38,465 bases of DNA, from assembly GCA_944391835.1 (NCBI GenBank), contig CALXVA010000005.1:1-38465 (forward strand), given 5' to 3'. The notes beneath the pieces were generated by a model. That model was not told where the DNA came from. It ran no database searches and worked only from the letters and a program-made list of their open reading frames with translations. This DNA is from an uncultured Clostridia bacterium. GTDB lineage: Bacteria; Bacillota; Clostridia; TANB77; CAG-508. A program made the position numbers and the translations under genes. Below are positions 1 to 7,903 of the stretch, piece by piece. The first letter of the stretch is position 1. Each line of letters begins with the position of its first letter.

Positions 1-1
1 T

Positions 2-133
2 TTAAAACGAACATATAGAAGAATAGTCATAAAAAATTATGTATTACTCTATACAATAGATGAAGAAACTAGAACAGTCTTTATTTCACATATGTATTAC
101 GGTGGAAAAAATTACATAGATAATAAATTTTAA
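2..133 (+). CDS. RelE/ParE-type toxin, C-terminal fragment (cut by window start)
   Basis: An open frame enters from the left edge and stops at 131-133, giving 43 residues that include YRRIVIKNYVLLYTIDEE and end in MYYGGKNYIDNKF. A basic YRR.V..NY.LLY.ID block followed by a V.I..M.YGG..Y strand is the usual C-terminus of the RelE/ParE mRNA-interferase or gyrase-poison fold of type II toxin-antitoxin systems. The antitoxin would normally lie just upstream, outside the window. The call rests on recalled family patterns, and the fragment cannot show whether the toxin is intact. No antitoxin gene is visible downstream. Confidence 0.7.
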   Translation, partial: LKRTYRRIVIKNYVLLYTIDEETRTVFISHMYYGGKNYIDNKF

Positions 134-300
134 ATCAAAACATTTATTTCTTTTTAAAATCCATTAAAAATAATTAAAAAAATATTTAACACAAGTATGA
201 ACAATACTTTTATTTGCTGTGTGCAATGAAGTCTATAAAAAATTGTATCAATAAAGTTGTTATCTAAAAAATTCTATGCTAAAATAAAGGAGGAAACAGT

Positions 301-363
301 ATGGAAAAAACACTTACGAGAAAGGACGGAAAGCATAAATGCAAGAACAACAATATGAACTAA
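301..363 (+). CDS. Possible 20-residue leader ORF overlapping the OGG start
   Basis: ATG 301 follows a near-perfect Shine-Dalgarno (aaaggagg, about 286-293) at good spacing. It reads 20 codons (MEKTLTRKDGKHKCKNNNMN) to a stop at 361-363, in a different frame from the glycosylase and overlapping its first 25 bases. The glycosylase ATG at 339 has only a weaker aaagga signal. The peptide is short and Lys/Asn-rich with no recognisable family. It may be a translated leader that couples to the downstream gene, or chance. Confidence 0.3.
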   Translation: MEKTLTRKDGKHKCKNNNMN

Positions 364-1208
364 ACAATATACCTTCATTTAATTCAAAACATATATTTGA
401 ATGTGGTCAATGCTTTAGATGGGATGAAGAAAGCGATGGCTCATACACAGGTATAGTAAGAAAGAACGTAATAAATGTTAAACAAGTGGAAAACAGAGTT
501 AAATTTTCTAGTTATGGTGCAGATAATTTAGAAAAACTAGTAATAAATTATTTTGATTTAGCTAGAAACTATGAAGAAATAAAAGACAAGCTTTCAAAAA
601 TAGATGAACATTTAGCAAGAAGCATAGAATATGGAAGTGGCATAAGAATCTTAAATCAAGACTTATGGGAAACAATTATATCTTTCATAATTTCAGCTAA
701 TAACAATATACCAAGAATAAAGGGAATAATAAATAGAATATCAAAAAATTATGGAGAGAAAATCGAGTGGAATGGAAAGGAATATTATACTTTTCCTACA
801 GTAGAAGAATTGTCTAAAGCAAGTGTAGAAGAACTGCGAGCTTTGGGCTTAGGCTTTAGAGATGTGCGTGTATATGAAACTACTCGTAAAATTCTAGAAA
901 AGCAGGTAGACTTAGAAGAGCTTCATAAGGAAAAGGATACTCAAAAAGTAAGGGATATATTGCTTACTCTTGATGGTGTTGGACCTAAAGTTGCAGATTG
1001 CATACTTCTATTCTCAACTTTAAAAAGGTTTGATGTATTCCCAATAGATGTATGGGTAAGAAGAGTAATGAATGAGTTATATATAAAAAATGAAGATGAA
1101 ACAAAGGTAAGTAAAAAAGAGATAGAAAAACTAGCTAAAGAAAAATATGGCAACCTAGAGGGCATAGCACAACAATATCTGTTTTTCTGGAAAAGAGATA
1201 CGGCTTAA
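339..1208 (+). CDS. ogg: 8-oxoguanine DNA glycosylase/AP lyase, OGG1-type HhH-GPD
   Basis: This base-excision repair enzyme removes 8-oxoguanine opposite cytosine and cleaves the abasic site. The 289-residue protein shows the OGG1 order: an N-terminal strand domain with ECGQCFRW (about 21-28, cf. eukaryotic CGQSFRW), ISANNNIPRI (118-127, cf. SSNNNIARI), GLGFRDVRVY, then the helix-hairpin-helix LDGVGPKVADC (211-221) with the Schiff-base lysine at K217. The catalytic aspartate is D237 in FPIDVWVRR. An in-frame stop directly upstream (336-338) fixes ATG 339 as the first start. It sits 137 bases before addB on the same strand, so two DNA-repair genes are adjacent. AlkA is an alternative for the superfamily, but the GQCFRW and NNNI motifs favour OGG. 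Confidence 0.9.
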   Translation: MQEQQYELNNIPSFNSKHIFECGQCFRWDEESDGSYTGIVRKNVINVKQVENRVKFSSYGADNLEKLVINYFDLARNYEEIKDKLSKIDEHLARSIEYGSGIRILNQDLWETIISFIISANNNIPRIKGIINRISKNYGEKIEWNGKEYYTFPTVEELSKASVEELRALGLGFRDVRVYETTRKILEKQVDLEELHKEKDTQKVRDILLTLDGVGPKVADCILLFSTLKRFDVFPIDVWVRRVMNELYIKNEDETKVSKKEIEKLAKEKYGNLEGIAQQYLFFWKRDTA

Positions 1209-1345
1209 GATATAAGCTAAATATACTAATAGGTGCTATTGAAATATCTAAAATTATAATTTCTGTACGCATTTTAAAGTATAGAAAAATAAAAAACTAA
1301 GTACATAATTGTGCGAGCCATAGAATAGCAAAAAAGGAGAAATTT

Positions 1346-4300
1346 ATGAGTTTAAGAATTATATATGGAAAATCTGGTACTGGAAAAAGTACATATATTT
1401 GTAATGAAATAGCAGAAAAAATAAAAAATGGAAACAGAAAAATATACATAATAACTCCTGAGCAATTTTCTTTCACGGCAGAAAAGAAATTGCTTGATGC
1501 ACTAGATACATCTTCTGTTATACAGGCAGATGTACTAACTTTTAATCGTATGGCATATAGAGTAATAAAAGAAACCGGAAACAAAAATTTATCTAATTTG
1601 TCTTTAACAGGCAAGTCTATGCTAATATATAATATTCTTTCCAAAGAGAAAAATAAGCTAAAATTTATAGGCAAGTCTAACGAAAATGTAAGCTTAGTAG
1701 AAACACAAATAACAGAGTTTAAAAAGCACGGCGTTACAGTAGAAAGTCTGAAAGAGATTATAGAAAAAACAGAAGACAAATATTTGCAAACTAAACTAAC
1801 CGATATGCTAATGGTTTACGAAAAATATACTGAAAATATAAATGACAAATACATAGACGAAAACGACAATTTAAGTATTTTAGCAGATAGGCTAGACTTA
1901 GTCAAAGATTTTGATGATGCAGATATTTATATAGACGAATTTGTAGGCTTTACTCACCAAGAGTATGAAATCATAAAGAAGCTACTAGTTAAAGCAAATG
2001 AAGTAAATATAACTATTTGTACAGATAATCTTAACTTAAGCTTAAATCAAGATACAGATATTTTCTATAGCAACAAATTAACAATAGATAAACTTTATTA
2101 TATTGCAAGAGAAGAAAATGTAAAAATAGAAAAGCCTATAGTTTTAGACAAATGCTATAGATTTAAGAATAAGGAGCTAAGCCATTTAGAGGAAAATATA
2201 TATGCATTTCCATATACACAATACAGAGAAAATGTAGAAAATATAGAACTATTTTTGGCTAAAAATCAATATTCGGAAATAGAGCACGTAGCAGAAAACA
2301 TAGTAAAACTCGCAAGAGACAATGGGTATAGGTATAACCAAATTTCAGTTATAACTAAAAATCTAGATGAATATTCAAACTTATGCAAGATTATTTTTAG
2401 TAAATACAACATACCAGTATTTATTGATGAAAAAAAGGACTTTAGCCAAAATATATTAGTAAAATATATCTTATCGCTAATCAACATCTTTGCTAAGAAC
2501 TGGTCAGAAGAAAGCGTTATAGAGTATATGAAATCAGGTTTAACATCCGAAATAGATGACGATGATATATATATACTAGAAAATTATGCCTTAAGATGGG
2601 GCATAAAAGGTAATAAGTGGTATGCAAAAGAGCCTACATTTTACAACGAAACAGAAGAGGAACAAAACAAAATAATTCATATAATGGAAAAGGTAATAAA
2701 GCCATTGTTACGACTTAGAGACGAGATAATGGGAGAAAGAAACTATAAAAACATTACAGAAAAGTTATATCAGTTTTTAATAGATAATCAAATAAATGTA
2801 AAGATAAATAACGAAATAAAGCACTTAGAAGAAATTGGAGAAGTAGAAAAAGCACGAGAATATGAAACTAGTTATAAAACTGTAATAGAGCTACTGGACG
2901 AAATTGTTTCGATTTTTGGAGAGGAGAAAGTAAGCTTCGACAAATATGCAGACATTCTAAAAACGGGACTAGGAAATAGTAGCTTAGGAAAATTGCCAAG
3001 TACACAAGACCAAGTAACTGTGGGAGATGTGGATAGGTCTAGAAATCATAGTATAAAAGCTGTATTTATTATAGGACTAAATGATGGTGTTTTTCCAAGC
3101 GTCAACAAAGATGAAGGATATTTTAATGATAAAGATAGAGAAACATTAAAGCAATATGGAGCAGAACTTGCAAAAGGCACGATGGAGAAACTATATGATG
3201 ATAACTTTAACATATACAAAGCATTTTCAACAGCAGAAGAGAAAGTGTATTTATCTTATGTGTCATCTGACTTAGAGGGAAAAGGACTAAGACCATCGAT
3301 TTTAGTAAACAGAGTAAAGAAAATATATACTAAATTGCAAGAGAAAAGTGACATAATTTCAAAGCAAAGTGAAGTTATAACAGAGCTTAGTACTTTTGAG
3401 GAATTATTAGCAAACCTAGAGGCCTTTAGAGATGGAGAAGAAATAGATAAAAAATGGTTTGAAATATACAACTATTATGCAGAAAGTCCAGCGTGGAAAG
3501 AAAAATTAGAAAGCAATTTAAAAGCATTAAACTTTAGTATAAAAGCAGACAAAATTAAAAAAGAGTTGGTAGACAAGCTATATGGAAATACTCTAAAAAC
3601 TAGTATATCAAGACTAGAGCAATACAAATCTTGCCCATTTTCATACTATTTAAAATATGGACTTGACTTACAAGAAAGGCAAGAATTTAAAGTACAAGCA
3701 ATCGATACAGGAACCTTTATGCACGACGTAATAGATAGCTTTTTTGATAAAATGCAAGAAAGAGGCAGAACTGTAAAAGGCATAAGTGACGAGGAAGAAG
3801 AAGACATAGTAGACGAAATTATAGAGGAAAAGCTTGGTCTAAAAAAGAACTACATTTTCACAGGAATACCAAAATACAAAGTATTAGCTAGTAGACTAAA
3901 AAAAGTAGTAAAAAAATCTATTAGGTATATAGTATATAGTTTAAAATATAGTGACTTCGAGGTAATGGGGCACGAAATGGAATTCAAGAATGGCAAAGAA
4001 TACCCTGCAATAGAAGTTAAGCTAGATAATGGCAGAAAGGTAGAAATAACAGGAAAAATAGACAGAATTGACATTGCAAAAACCCCAGAGGGAAAATATA
4101 TAAGAATAATAGACTATAAATCATCTGCAAAAGATATTAACCTAAATGAAGTAGTAGCAGGTTTGCAATTACAACTCTTAACATATTTAGATGCAGTATG
4201 CAATATAGAAGATGTAATGCCGGCAGGAGTTCTATATTTTAACTTAATAGACCCAGTAATAAAAACAGGCAAGAACGTAACAGAGGAAAAATTGGACGAA

Positions 4301-4702
4301 GAAATACGAAAGCAATTTAAAATGAAAGGACTAATTTTAGCAAATGTGGACATAGTAAAAAAGATGGACAAGACACTAGAAAGTGGAAGCTCAAATATAA
4401 TTCCAGCTTACATAGACAAAGAGGGAAATCTATCAAAAAAATCTAGTATAATTACACAAAGTCAGTTTGAAAATCTGCAAAAATATATGAATAAAATATT
4501 AAAACAAATTTCAGGAGAAATACTAACTGGAAATATTGATGTAAAGCCATATTATAAAATAAAGCAGGGGAAAACGCCATGCGAATATTGCAAATATAAA
4601 TCAATATGTAATTTTAACACAGGCATATGCAAGAAAGAATATAACTATATTGGAAATGAAGAGAAAGATTATATATTGGAGAGAATAAAGGAAGAGGTAT
4701 AA
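1346..4702 (+). CDS. addB: ATP-dependent helicase/nuclease subunit AddB (RexB)
   Basis: AddB is the second subunit of the AddAB helicase-nuclease that resects double-strand breaks to chi sites, replacing RecBCD in Bacillota. At 1118 residues it has the usual length. A Walker A loop (YGKSGTGKST, 7-16) opens the protein. The C-terminal RecB-type nuclease domain has GKIDRID (D906) and IIDYKSS (D923, K925). Four cysteines typical of the AddB 4Fe-4S clasp are present: C763 (SCPFSYYLKYGL), and C1079, C1082 and C1088 in CEYCKYKSIC. The start is supported by aaggag eight bases upstream. AddA, normally the next gene, is not in the window; a palindromic repeat and pgeF follow instead. Confidence 0.95.
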   Translation: MSLRIIYGKSGTGKSTYICNEIAEKIKNGNRKIYIITPEQFSFTAEKKLLDALDTSSVIQADVLTFNRMAYRVIKETGNKNLSNLSLTGKSMLIYNILSKEKNKLKFIGKSNENVSLVETQITEFKKHGVTVESLKEIIEKTEDKYLQTKLTDMLMVYEKYTENINDKYIDENDNLSILADRLDLVKDFDDADIYIDEFVGFTHQEYEIIKKLLVKANEVNITICTDNLNLSLNQDTDIFYSNKLTIDKLYYIAREENVKIEKPIVLDKCYRFKNKELSHLEENIYAFPYTQYRENVENIELFLAKNQYSEIEHVAENIVKLARDNGYRYNQISVITKNLDEYSNLCKIIFSKYNIPVFIDEKKDFSQNILVKYILSLINIFAKNWSEESVIEYMKSGLTSEIDDDDIYILENYALRWGIKGNKWYAKEPTFYNETEEEQNKIIHIMEKVIKPLLRLRDEIMGERNYKNITEKLYQFLIDNQINVKINNEIKHLEEIGEVEKAREYETSYKTVIELLDEIVSIFGEEKVSFDKYADILKTGLGNSSLGKLPSTQDQVTVGDVDRSRNHSIKAVFIIGLNDGVFPSVNKDEGYFNDKDRETLKQYGAELAKGTMEKLYDDNFNIYKAFSTAEEKVYLSYVSSDLEGKGLRPSILVNRVKKIYTKLQEKSDIISKQSEVITELSTFEELLANLEAFRDGEEIDKKWFEIYNYYAESPAWKEKLESNLKALNFSIKADKIKKELVDKLYGNTLKTSISRLEQYKSCPFSYYLKYGLDLQERQEFKVQAIDTGTFMHDVIDSFFDKMQERGRTVKGISDEEEEDIVDEIIEEKLGLKKNYIFTGIPKYKVLASRLKKVVKKSIRYIVYSLKYSDFEVMGHEMEFKNGKEYPAIEVKLDNGRKVEITGKIDRIDIAKTPEGKYIRIIDYKSSAKDINLNEVVAGLQLQLLTYLDAVCNIEDVMPAGVLYFNLIDPVIKTGKNVTEEKLDEEIRKQFKMKGLILANVDIVKKMDKTLESGSSNIIPAYIDKEGNLSKKSSIITQSQFENLQKYMNKILKQISGEILTGNIDVKPYYKIKQGKTPCEYCKYKSICNFNTGICKKEYNYIGNEEKDYILERIKEEV

Positions 4703-4721
4703 CTTGATTTTGTTCATACAG

Positions 4722-4909
4722 TATTAAGCAACTATGTATATTTTTCAAATTTTTTCGAACCTTGGCGAAAGCAAACATATAACCACAATTAAAAAATTAA
4801 TTTTTTAATTGTGCTCGTTTGCTCCAATTCGCACTCGCCTTATGTAAGGCTCGTTTGGTCGCTTACGCGTTTCTACAAAAAATTTTAAAATATACATAGT
4901 TGCTTAATA
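4722..4909. repeat. 188-bp palindromic MITE-like element
   Basis: Terminal arms 4722-4744 and 4887-4909 are perfect 23-base inverted repeats, beginning tattaagcaactatg. Complementarity continues imperfectly inward through an AAATTTTTT block. The centre holds a second palindrome, 14-base arms of acaattaaaaaatt type around 4785-4812, with gcaaac/gtttgc just outside it. No open frame of note lies inside. The whole unit could fold into one long hairpin between addB and pgeF. The structure is seen directly; calling it a miniature inverted-repeat element is inference. Confidence 0.75.
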
Positions 4910-4948
4910 AATAAGAAAATAAATCAGTGATTGGTGAAAGGAGTTAAG

Positions 4949-5860
4949 ATGAAAGATTTAACTAATGATATAATAGTGCATAAAAATATAAATGGTACAG
5001 AGTTTATACAGTTTAGGAGATTACTTGAATTTCCGAATTTGAAACATTGCTATACATTAAGAAAAAATGGTATAAATGTACAAGTGAAAAATGGAGATAA
5101 AACGGAATTATTAGAAAGCTACAGCAAAGTAGTAGATAGTTTAAATAATGACGAAAAATCTAATTTTAGTTCAAATAATTTGAATCAAGAAAATAATTTA
5201 AAAATAGAGAATATAGGCAGTATAAAACAAATGGAAAGTTTGCAAAAAGATAAAACTTTTACTATAAGCAATATAGTAAAACCTCATCAAACTCATACAG
5301 ATAAAGTAGAAGTAGTAAACAGTAGTAGCGATACTTTTGAAGAAGTAGATGGAGTAATTACAAATAAAGAGAACATACTCCTATGTACATCATCTGCAGA
5401 TTGTACTTCGCTATTTTTCTACGATGATGAGAAAAAAGTAATAGGAGATGTACACTCTGGATGGAGGGGAACTCTACAAAAAATAGGGAAAAAGGCAGTA
5501 GAAAAAATGATTAGCGAGTATGACTGCAAGCCAGAAAATATAATTTGTTGTATATCGCCTTGCATTAAAAAATGCCACTTTGAAGTAGAAGAAGATGTAA
5601 TGCAAATGTTTAAAAATGAATTTGCCTACACAGGCAGAATAGATGAAATAATTGAAAAAGGAAAAGTTGTAGATGGAATACAAAAATACAACATAGATAC
5701 TACTCTAATAAATAAGATTATTTTAGCAGAAGTAGGATTACAGGAAAGCAACATTATAGATAGTAATATTTGTACTGTATGCGATTCAGATTTATTTCAT
5801 TCATTTAGAGCCGATGGAGAAGCTTCTGGAAGAAATGGAGCTTTTATAGGAATGATTTAA
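4949..5860 (+). CDS. pgeF: PgeF/YfiH (laccase-domain) purine nucleoside phosphorylase family protein
   Basis: Members of the YfiH/YlmD family (old name polyphenol oxidase or laccase domain) are cytoplasmic zinc enzymes with purine nucleoside phosphorylase or adenosine deaminase activity, also linked to peptidoglycan precursor editing. The metal-site motifs are all present: PHQTHTDKVEVV (H113), SSADCTSLFFYD (C152), GDVHSGWRGTLQKIG (H169), then CISPCIKKCHFEVEEDV and FHSFRADGEASGRNGAF. ATG 4949 is chosen because aaaggag lies five to six bases before it; the TTG at 4931 would sit upstream of that site. An Asn/Ser-rich insertion around residues 65-100 makes it a little longer (303 aa) than usual. 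Confidence 0.9.
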   Translation: MKDLTNDIIVHKNINGTEFIQFRRLLEFPNLKHCYTLRKNGINVQVKNGDKTELLESYSKVVDSLNNDEKSNFSSNNLNQENNLKIENIGSIKQMESLQKDKTFTISNIVKPHQTHTDKVEVVNSSSDTFEEVDGVITNKENILLCTSSADCTSLFFYDDEKKVIGDVHSGWRGTLQKIGKKAVEKMISEYDCKPENIICCISPCIKKCHFEVEEDVMQMFKNEFAYTGRIDEIIEKGKVVDGIQKYNIDTTLINKIILAEVGLQESNIIDSNICTVCDSDLFHSFRADGEASGRNGAFIGMI

Positions 5861-5955
5861 TAAATATAATTTTATACTAAAGCATAAGAAAAGTTGCTTC
5901 GCCATAAGTGCATTTCGCTTCGCGAATATGCACAGCCCAAGGAAACTTAACCTTG

Positions 5956-5990
5956 TTGTATAGGCAAAATCTACGATTTTTCCTATACAA
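5956..5990. repeat. Perfect-arm palindrome downstream of pgeF
   Basis: TTGTATAGG at 5956-5964 pairs with CCTATACAA at 5982-5990, with an inner AAAATC/GATTTT stem. An imperfect hairpin built on gtgcat/atgcac precedes it (about 5893-5946). Together they fill most of the pgeF-DUF4160 gap ahead of the terminator. It may be a small palindromic repeat or part of an extended 3' UTR fold. Confidence 0.5.
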
Positions 5991-5991
5991 T

Positions 5992-6022
5992 AAAAAATCT
6001 ACCTTTTAAGGGTAGATTTTTT
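5992..6022. terminator. Bidirectional intrinsic terminator between pgeF and the DUF4160 gene
   Basis: Arms aaaaaatctacc (5992-6003) and ggtagatttttt (6011-6022) form a stem with a seven-base loop, flanked by an A run on the left and a T run on the right, so it can serve the converging genes from both sides. The T run includes the stop codon of the minus-strand gene. Confidence 0.8.
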
Positions 6023-6299
6023 AACAGTAAAACTTAACATCGTCTAGTTGATAAGTTTCTTTCCATTTTGAAATAATATAAAAATAATTTGATGCAATTG
6101 TTTCCATTATAGAATTTAAATCTTTATCTGGAATTTTACTATTATTATTTGCTAATATACAGCCACCACGTTTCGTAAGCCATACTTTAGTAGAATTAGG
6201 TACAGGTCTTCCTTTAGAAATATGTACATGGATTGGTTCACTATTCTCATTTGACCAAAAGAAAACTTTATAACCGTAAAGTTCAAAAATACTAGGCAA
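6021..6299 (-). CDS. DUF4160 domain protein
   Basis: This 92-residue protein begins MPSIFELYGYKVFFWSNE and continues EPIHVHISKGRP. The pattern is that of DUF4160, a small family with an MP.i..fyG..i.m....PpH.H... signature whose biochemical role is unknown to me. DUF4160 proteins often pair with a second small protein (DUF2442), and some pairs are suspected toxin-antitoxin-like modules. Here its start overlaps the stop of the upstream gene by eight bases, which implies translational coupling. The 3' end abuts the bidirectional terminator. Confidence 0.75.
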   Translation of the reverse strand: MPSIFELYGYKVFFWSNENSEPIHVHISKGRPVPNSTKVWLTKRGGCILANNNSKIPDKDLNSIMETIASNYFYIISKWKETYQLDDVKFYC

Positions 6300-6567
6300 T
6301 TTTTATTCCTCCTTCGCGAGCCCACTTATAAAAATATGGAGCTCCTTGTTCTACTACTTTTCTAAATAATTCTATTTCTTGTTCAGAATAATTTCCTTCT
6401 TTATAAGTGATTTTATAACTTGGAAGCTCAAATCTAACACTATCAAATCCATTTTCAGTAGGTCTCTCAAAATGAACAAATAATGTTTCTTCACCATTTT
6501 CATTTATTTTTATACTCGAAAAAACTACTTCTGTTTCATCAGAATATTTAACAAATGGATATACCAT
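6292..6567 (-). CDS. Small conserved-looking protein paired with DUF4160
   Basis: The 91-residue protein has no family I can name with confidence. It is mostly beta-strand-like in its first half (VVFSSIKINENGEETLFVHFERPTE is split by charged turns) and ends in a helical segment, SEQEIELFRKVVEQGAPYFYKWAREGG. A strong aaaaggagag lies nine to ten bases before the ATG. It is the first gene of a two-gene unit and overlaps the DUF4160 gene by eight bases. The position resembles that of DUF2442 beside DUF4160, but the sequence does not clearly show DUF2442 motifs. Confidence 0.7.
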   Translation of the reverse strand: MVYPFVKYSDETEVVFSSIKINENGEETLFVHFERPTENGFDSVRFELPSYKITYKEGNYSEQEIELFRKVVEQGAPYFYKWAREGGIKIA

Positions 6568-6682
6568 ATTTACTCACTCTCCTTTTTGATACTTTTAGTA
6601 TATCATATTATGAAATCATTTTCTATATTTTTACACAATAATTACCGTTTATCTAAAAATAAAACCTCTTAAAGACATATTA

Positions 6683-6711
6683 TTGAAAGTAGCTAAAAGG
6701 TAGAATATAAT
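6683..6711 (+). promoter_or_regulatory. Sigma-A-type promoter for the LytTR operon
   Basis: TTGAAA (6683-6688) and TATAAT (6706-6711) are separated by 17 bases, and the -10 ends 22 bases before the LytTR start. A sequence ACCGTTTAT at 6644-6652 upstream fits the recalled LytTR half-site pattern. A convincing second half one helical repeat pair away is not seen. Confidence 0.65.
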
Positions 6712-6733
6712 AAAATAAAAAAAGGGAAATAAT

Positions 6734-7183
6734 ATGGAAATAAAAATAACTACAAAAGAAGATTCAACATTAAAAGATGATGAAATTCACATAAGCATTG
6801 AAACAAATAAAGTTACACAAATAAATAAACTAATAGAATATATAAATTTGTATTCTAAAAAAATTAAAGCATATAAAAATAATGAAATCATAGAACTAAA
6901 CTTAAATGATGTTATTACATTCTATAGCGATAAAAAGAATAATTACTGTAGAACTGGTAAAGAAATTTACAGAATAAAATACAAATTATGTGAGATAGAA
7001 AATTTATCAAATGATTTTATAAGAATTTCAAAAAGTACTATAGTTAACATCAATTATATAAAATGCTTTGATATAGGAACTACAGGCAGTGTAATTGTAA
7101 AGCTGAATGATGGAACAAATGAATTTGTATCAAGAAGAAAGATAAAAGATGTAATGAAATATTTAGATGAAAGGAGTATATAG
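6734..7183 (+). CDS. LytTR-family DNA-binding transcriptional regulator
   Basis: The 149-residue protein has no receiver domain. An N-terminal stretch (about 1-50) leads into a LytTR DNA-binding domain at about 50-147, with EIIELNLNDVITFYSDKKNNYCRTG, then a segment ending in FIRISKSTIVNINYI, and SVIVKLNDGTNEFVSRRKIKDV. Stand-alone LytTR regulators of this size are commonly followed by a membrane protein that restrains them, as in streptococcal HdrRM/BrsRM or LytTR-DUF3021 pairs. That layout is present here: the next gene starts three bases after this stop and encodes a small membrane protein. Confidence 0.88.
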   Translation: MEIKITTKEDSTLKDDEIHISIETNKVTQINKLIEYINLYSKKIKAYKNNEIIELNLNDVITFYSDKKNNYCRTGKEIYRIKYKLCEIENLSNDFIRISKSTIVNINYIKCFDIGTTGSVIVKLNDGTNEFVSRRKIKDVMKYLDERSI

Positions 7184-7186
7184 AAA

Positions 7187-7465
7187 ATGGAAAAAATGAA
7201 ACTTGTATTTAGAAACGTAATATTTTACATTATAGGCTATATAGCATTTTATCTAATATGTATACTTATAGCAATAGTAGTTATGAATGTGACTGGAGCA
7301 AAAAATATATATGAACTTACAATAGAGATGTGTAATGATTATTTCTTTATTATAACCATAATTTATACAATATTATTTGTAATGTCATTATTGATAATAC
7401 GTTTATATGATTTAGTTTCAATAAAAAAGTTAAACACAAAACTAAAAAAAAAAAGGAGGGGGTAA
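7187..7465 (+). CDS. Small integral membrane protein, likely LytTR partner
   Basis: The 92-residue protein has hydrophobic spans at about 9-33 (VIFYIIGYIAFYLICILIAI) and 52-71, and ends with a Lys/Arg-rich cytoplasmic tail (KLNTKLKKKRRG). It starts three bases after the LytTR gene and should be co-translated. Its position matches membrane inhibitors in LytTR regulatory systems, but it is shorter than DUF3021 proteins, which usually have four spans. The tail codons run into the ribosome binding site of the next gene. Function is inferred from context only. Confidence 0.75.
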   Translation: MEKMKLVFRNVIFYIIGYIAFYLICILIAIVVMNVTGAKNIYELTIEMCNDYFFIITIIYTILFVMSLLIIRLYDLVSIKKLNTKLKKKRRG

Positions 7466-7467
7466 AA

Positions 7468-7710
7468 ATGAAAACGAAGAAAAGAATTGCAATAGTAGTA
7501 AGTATAATAGCAATTATAGTAGCAATAGGAATAGGAGTATATAGTGTACTATATAGTCATTTATTTACACTAGATGGAAAAGTGGTGCAAGATGGATATG
7601 ATGAACTTATTGACAGAATTAAATCAATGCAGGATGGAGAAACAAAAAACGAAGTAATAGAACTTTTTCAAAATGTAATAAAACCAGAGGACTTAAATAG
7701 TTTGAATTAA
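7468..7710 (+). CDS. Small single-span membrane or secreted protein
   Basis: The 80-residue protein starts with a basic MKTKKR, then a long hydrophobic segment (about 8-32, IAIVVSIIAIIVAIGIGVYS), and an acidic, probably extracytoplasmic tail of about 45 residues ending EDLNSLN. It is either a membrane-anchored or a signal-peptide protein; no lipobox cysteine is seen. It is the third gene of the LytTR unit, two bases after the previous stop, with aggaggggg as its ribosome site inside the previous gene's end. No family is recognised. Confidence 0.7.
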   Translation: MKTKKRIAIVVSIIAIIVAIGIGVYSVLYSHLFTLDGKVVQDGYDELIDRIKSMQDGETKNEVIELFQNVIKPEDLNSLN

Positions 7711-7728
7711 AAAATATAAAAACTTGGA

Positions 7729-7755
7729 GATTATTAAGATTTCCAAGTTTTTTTG
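7729..7755 (+). terminator. Intrinsic terminator of the LytTR operon
   Basis: aacttgga (7731-7738) pairs with tccaagtt (7742-7749) and is followed by a run of T. It lies 20 bases after the last gene of the unit. Confidence 0.75.
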
Positions 7756-7801
7756 TATGGTTATAGGAAAAAATTGTTTTTAATTTATATACTTTTTAAC
7801 C

Positions 7802-7830
7802 TTGATAATAATCAAAAAAAATGCTAATAT
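7802..7830 (+). promoter_or_regulatory. Sigma-A-type promoter upstream of the S66 peptidase
   Basis: TTGATA (7802-7807) and TAATAT (7825-7830) are separated by exactly 17 bases. They lie about 75 bases before the start codon in an otherwise empty gap after the LytTR terminator. Confidence 0.55.
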
Positions 7831-7903
7831 ATAGTAGAAAAAATCAGATAAATATTAGGCTATAGTTAGACCATATTACACTGTAGTTACGAAAGGAATA
7901 ATT

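Noticed and set aside
1297-1779. 160-residue minus-strand ORF opposite the start of addB
   Set aside because: Antisense shadow of the AddB P-loop region; the hydrophobic Phe/Ser composition is an artefact of reading A-rich coding DNA backwards.
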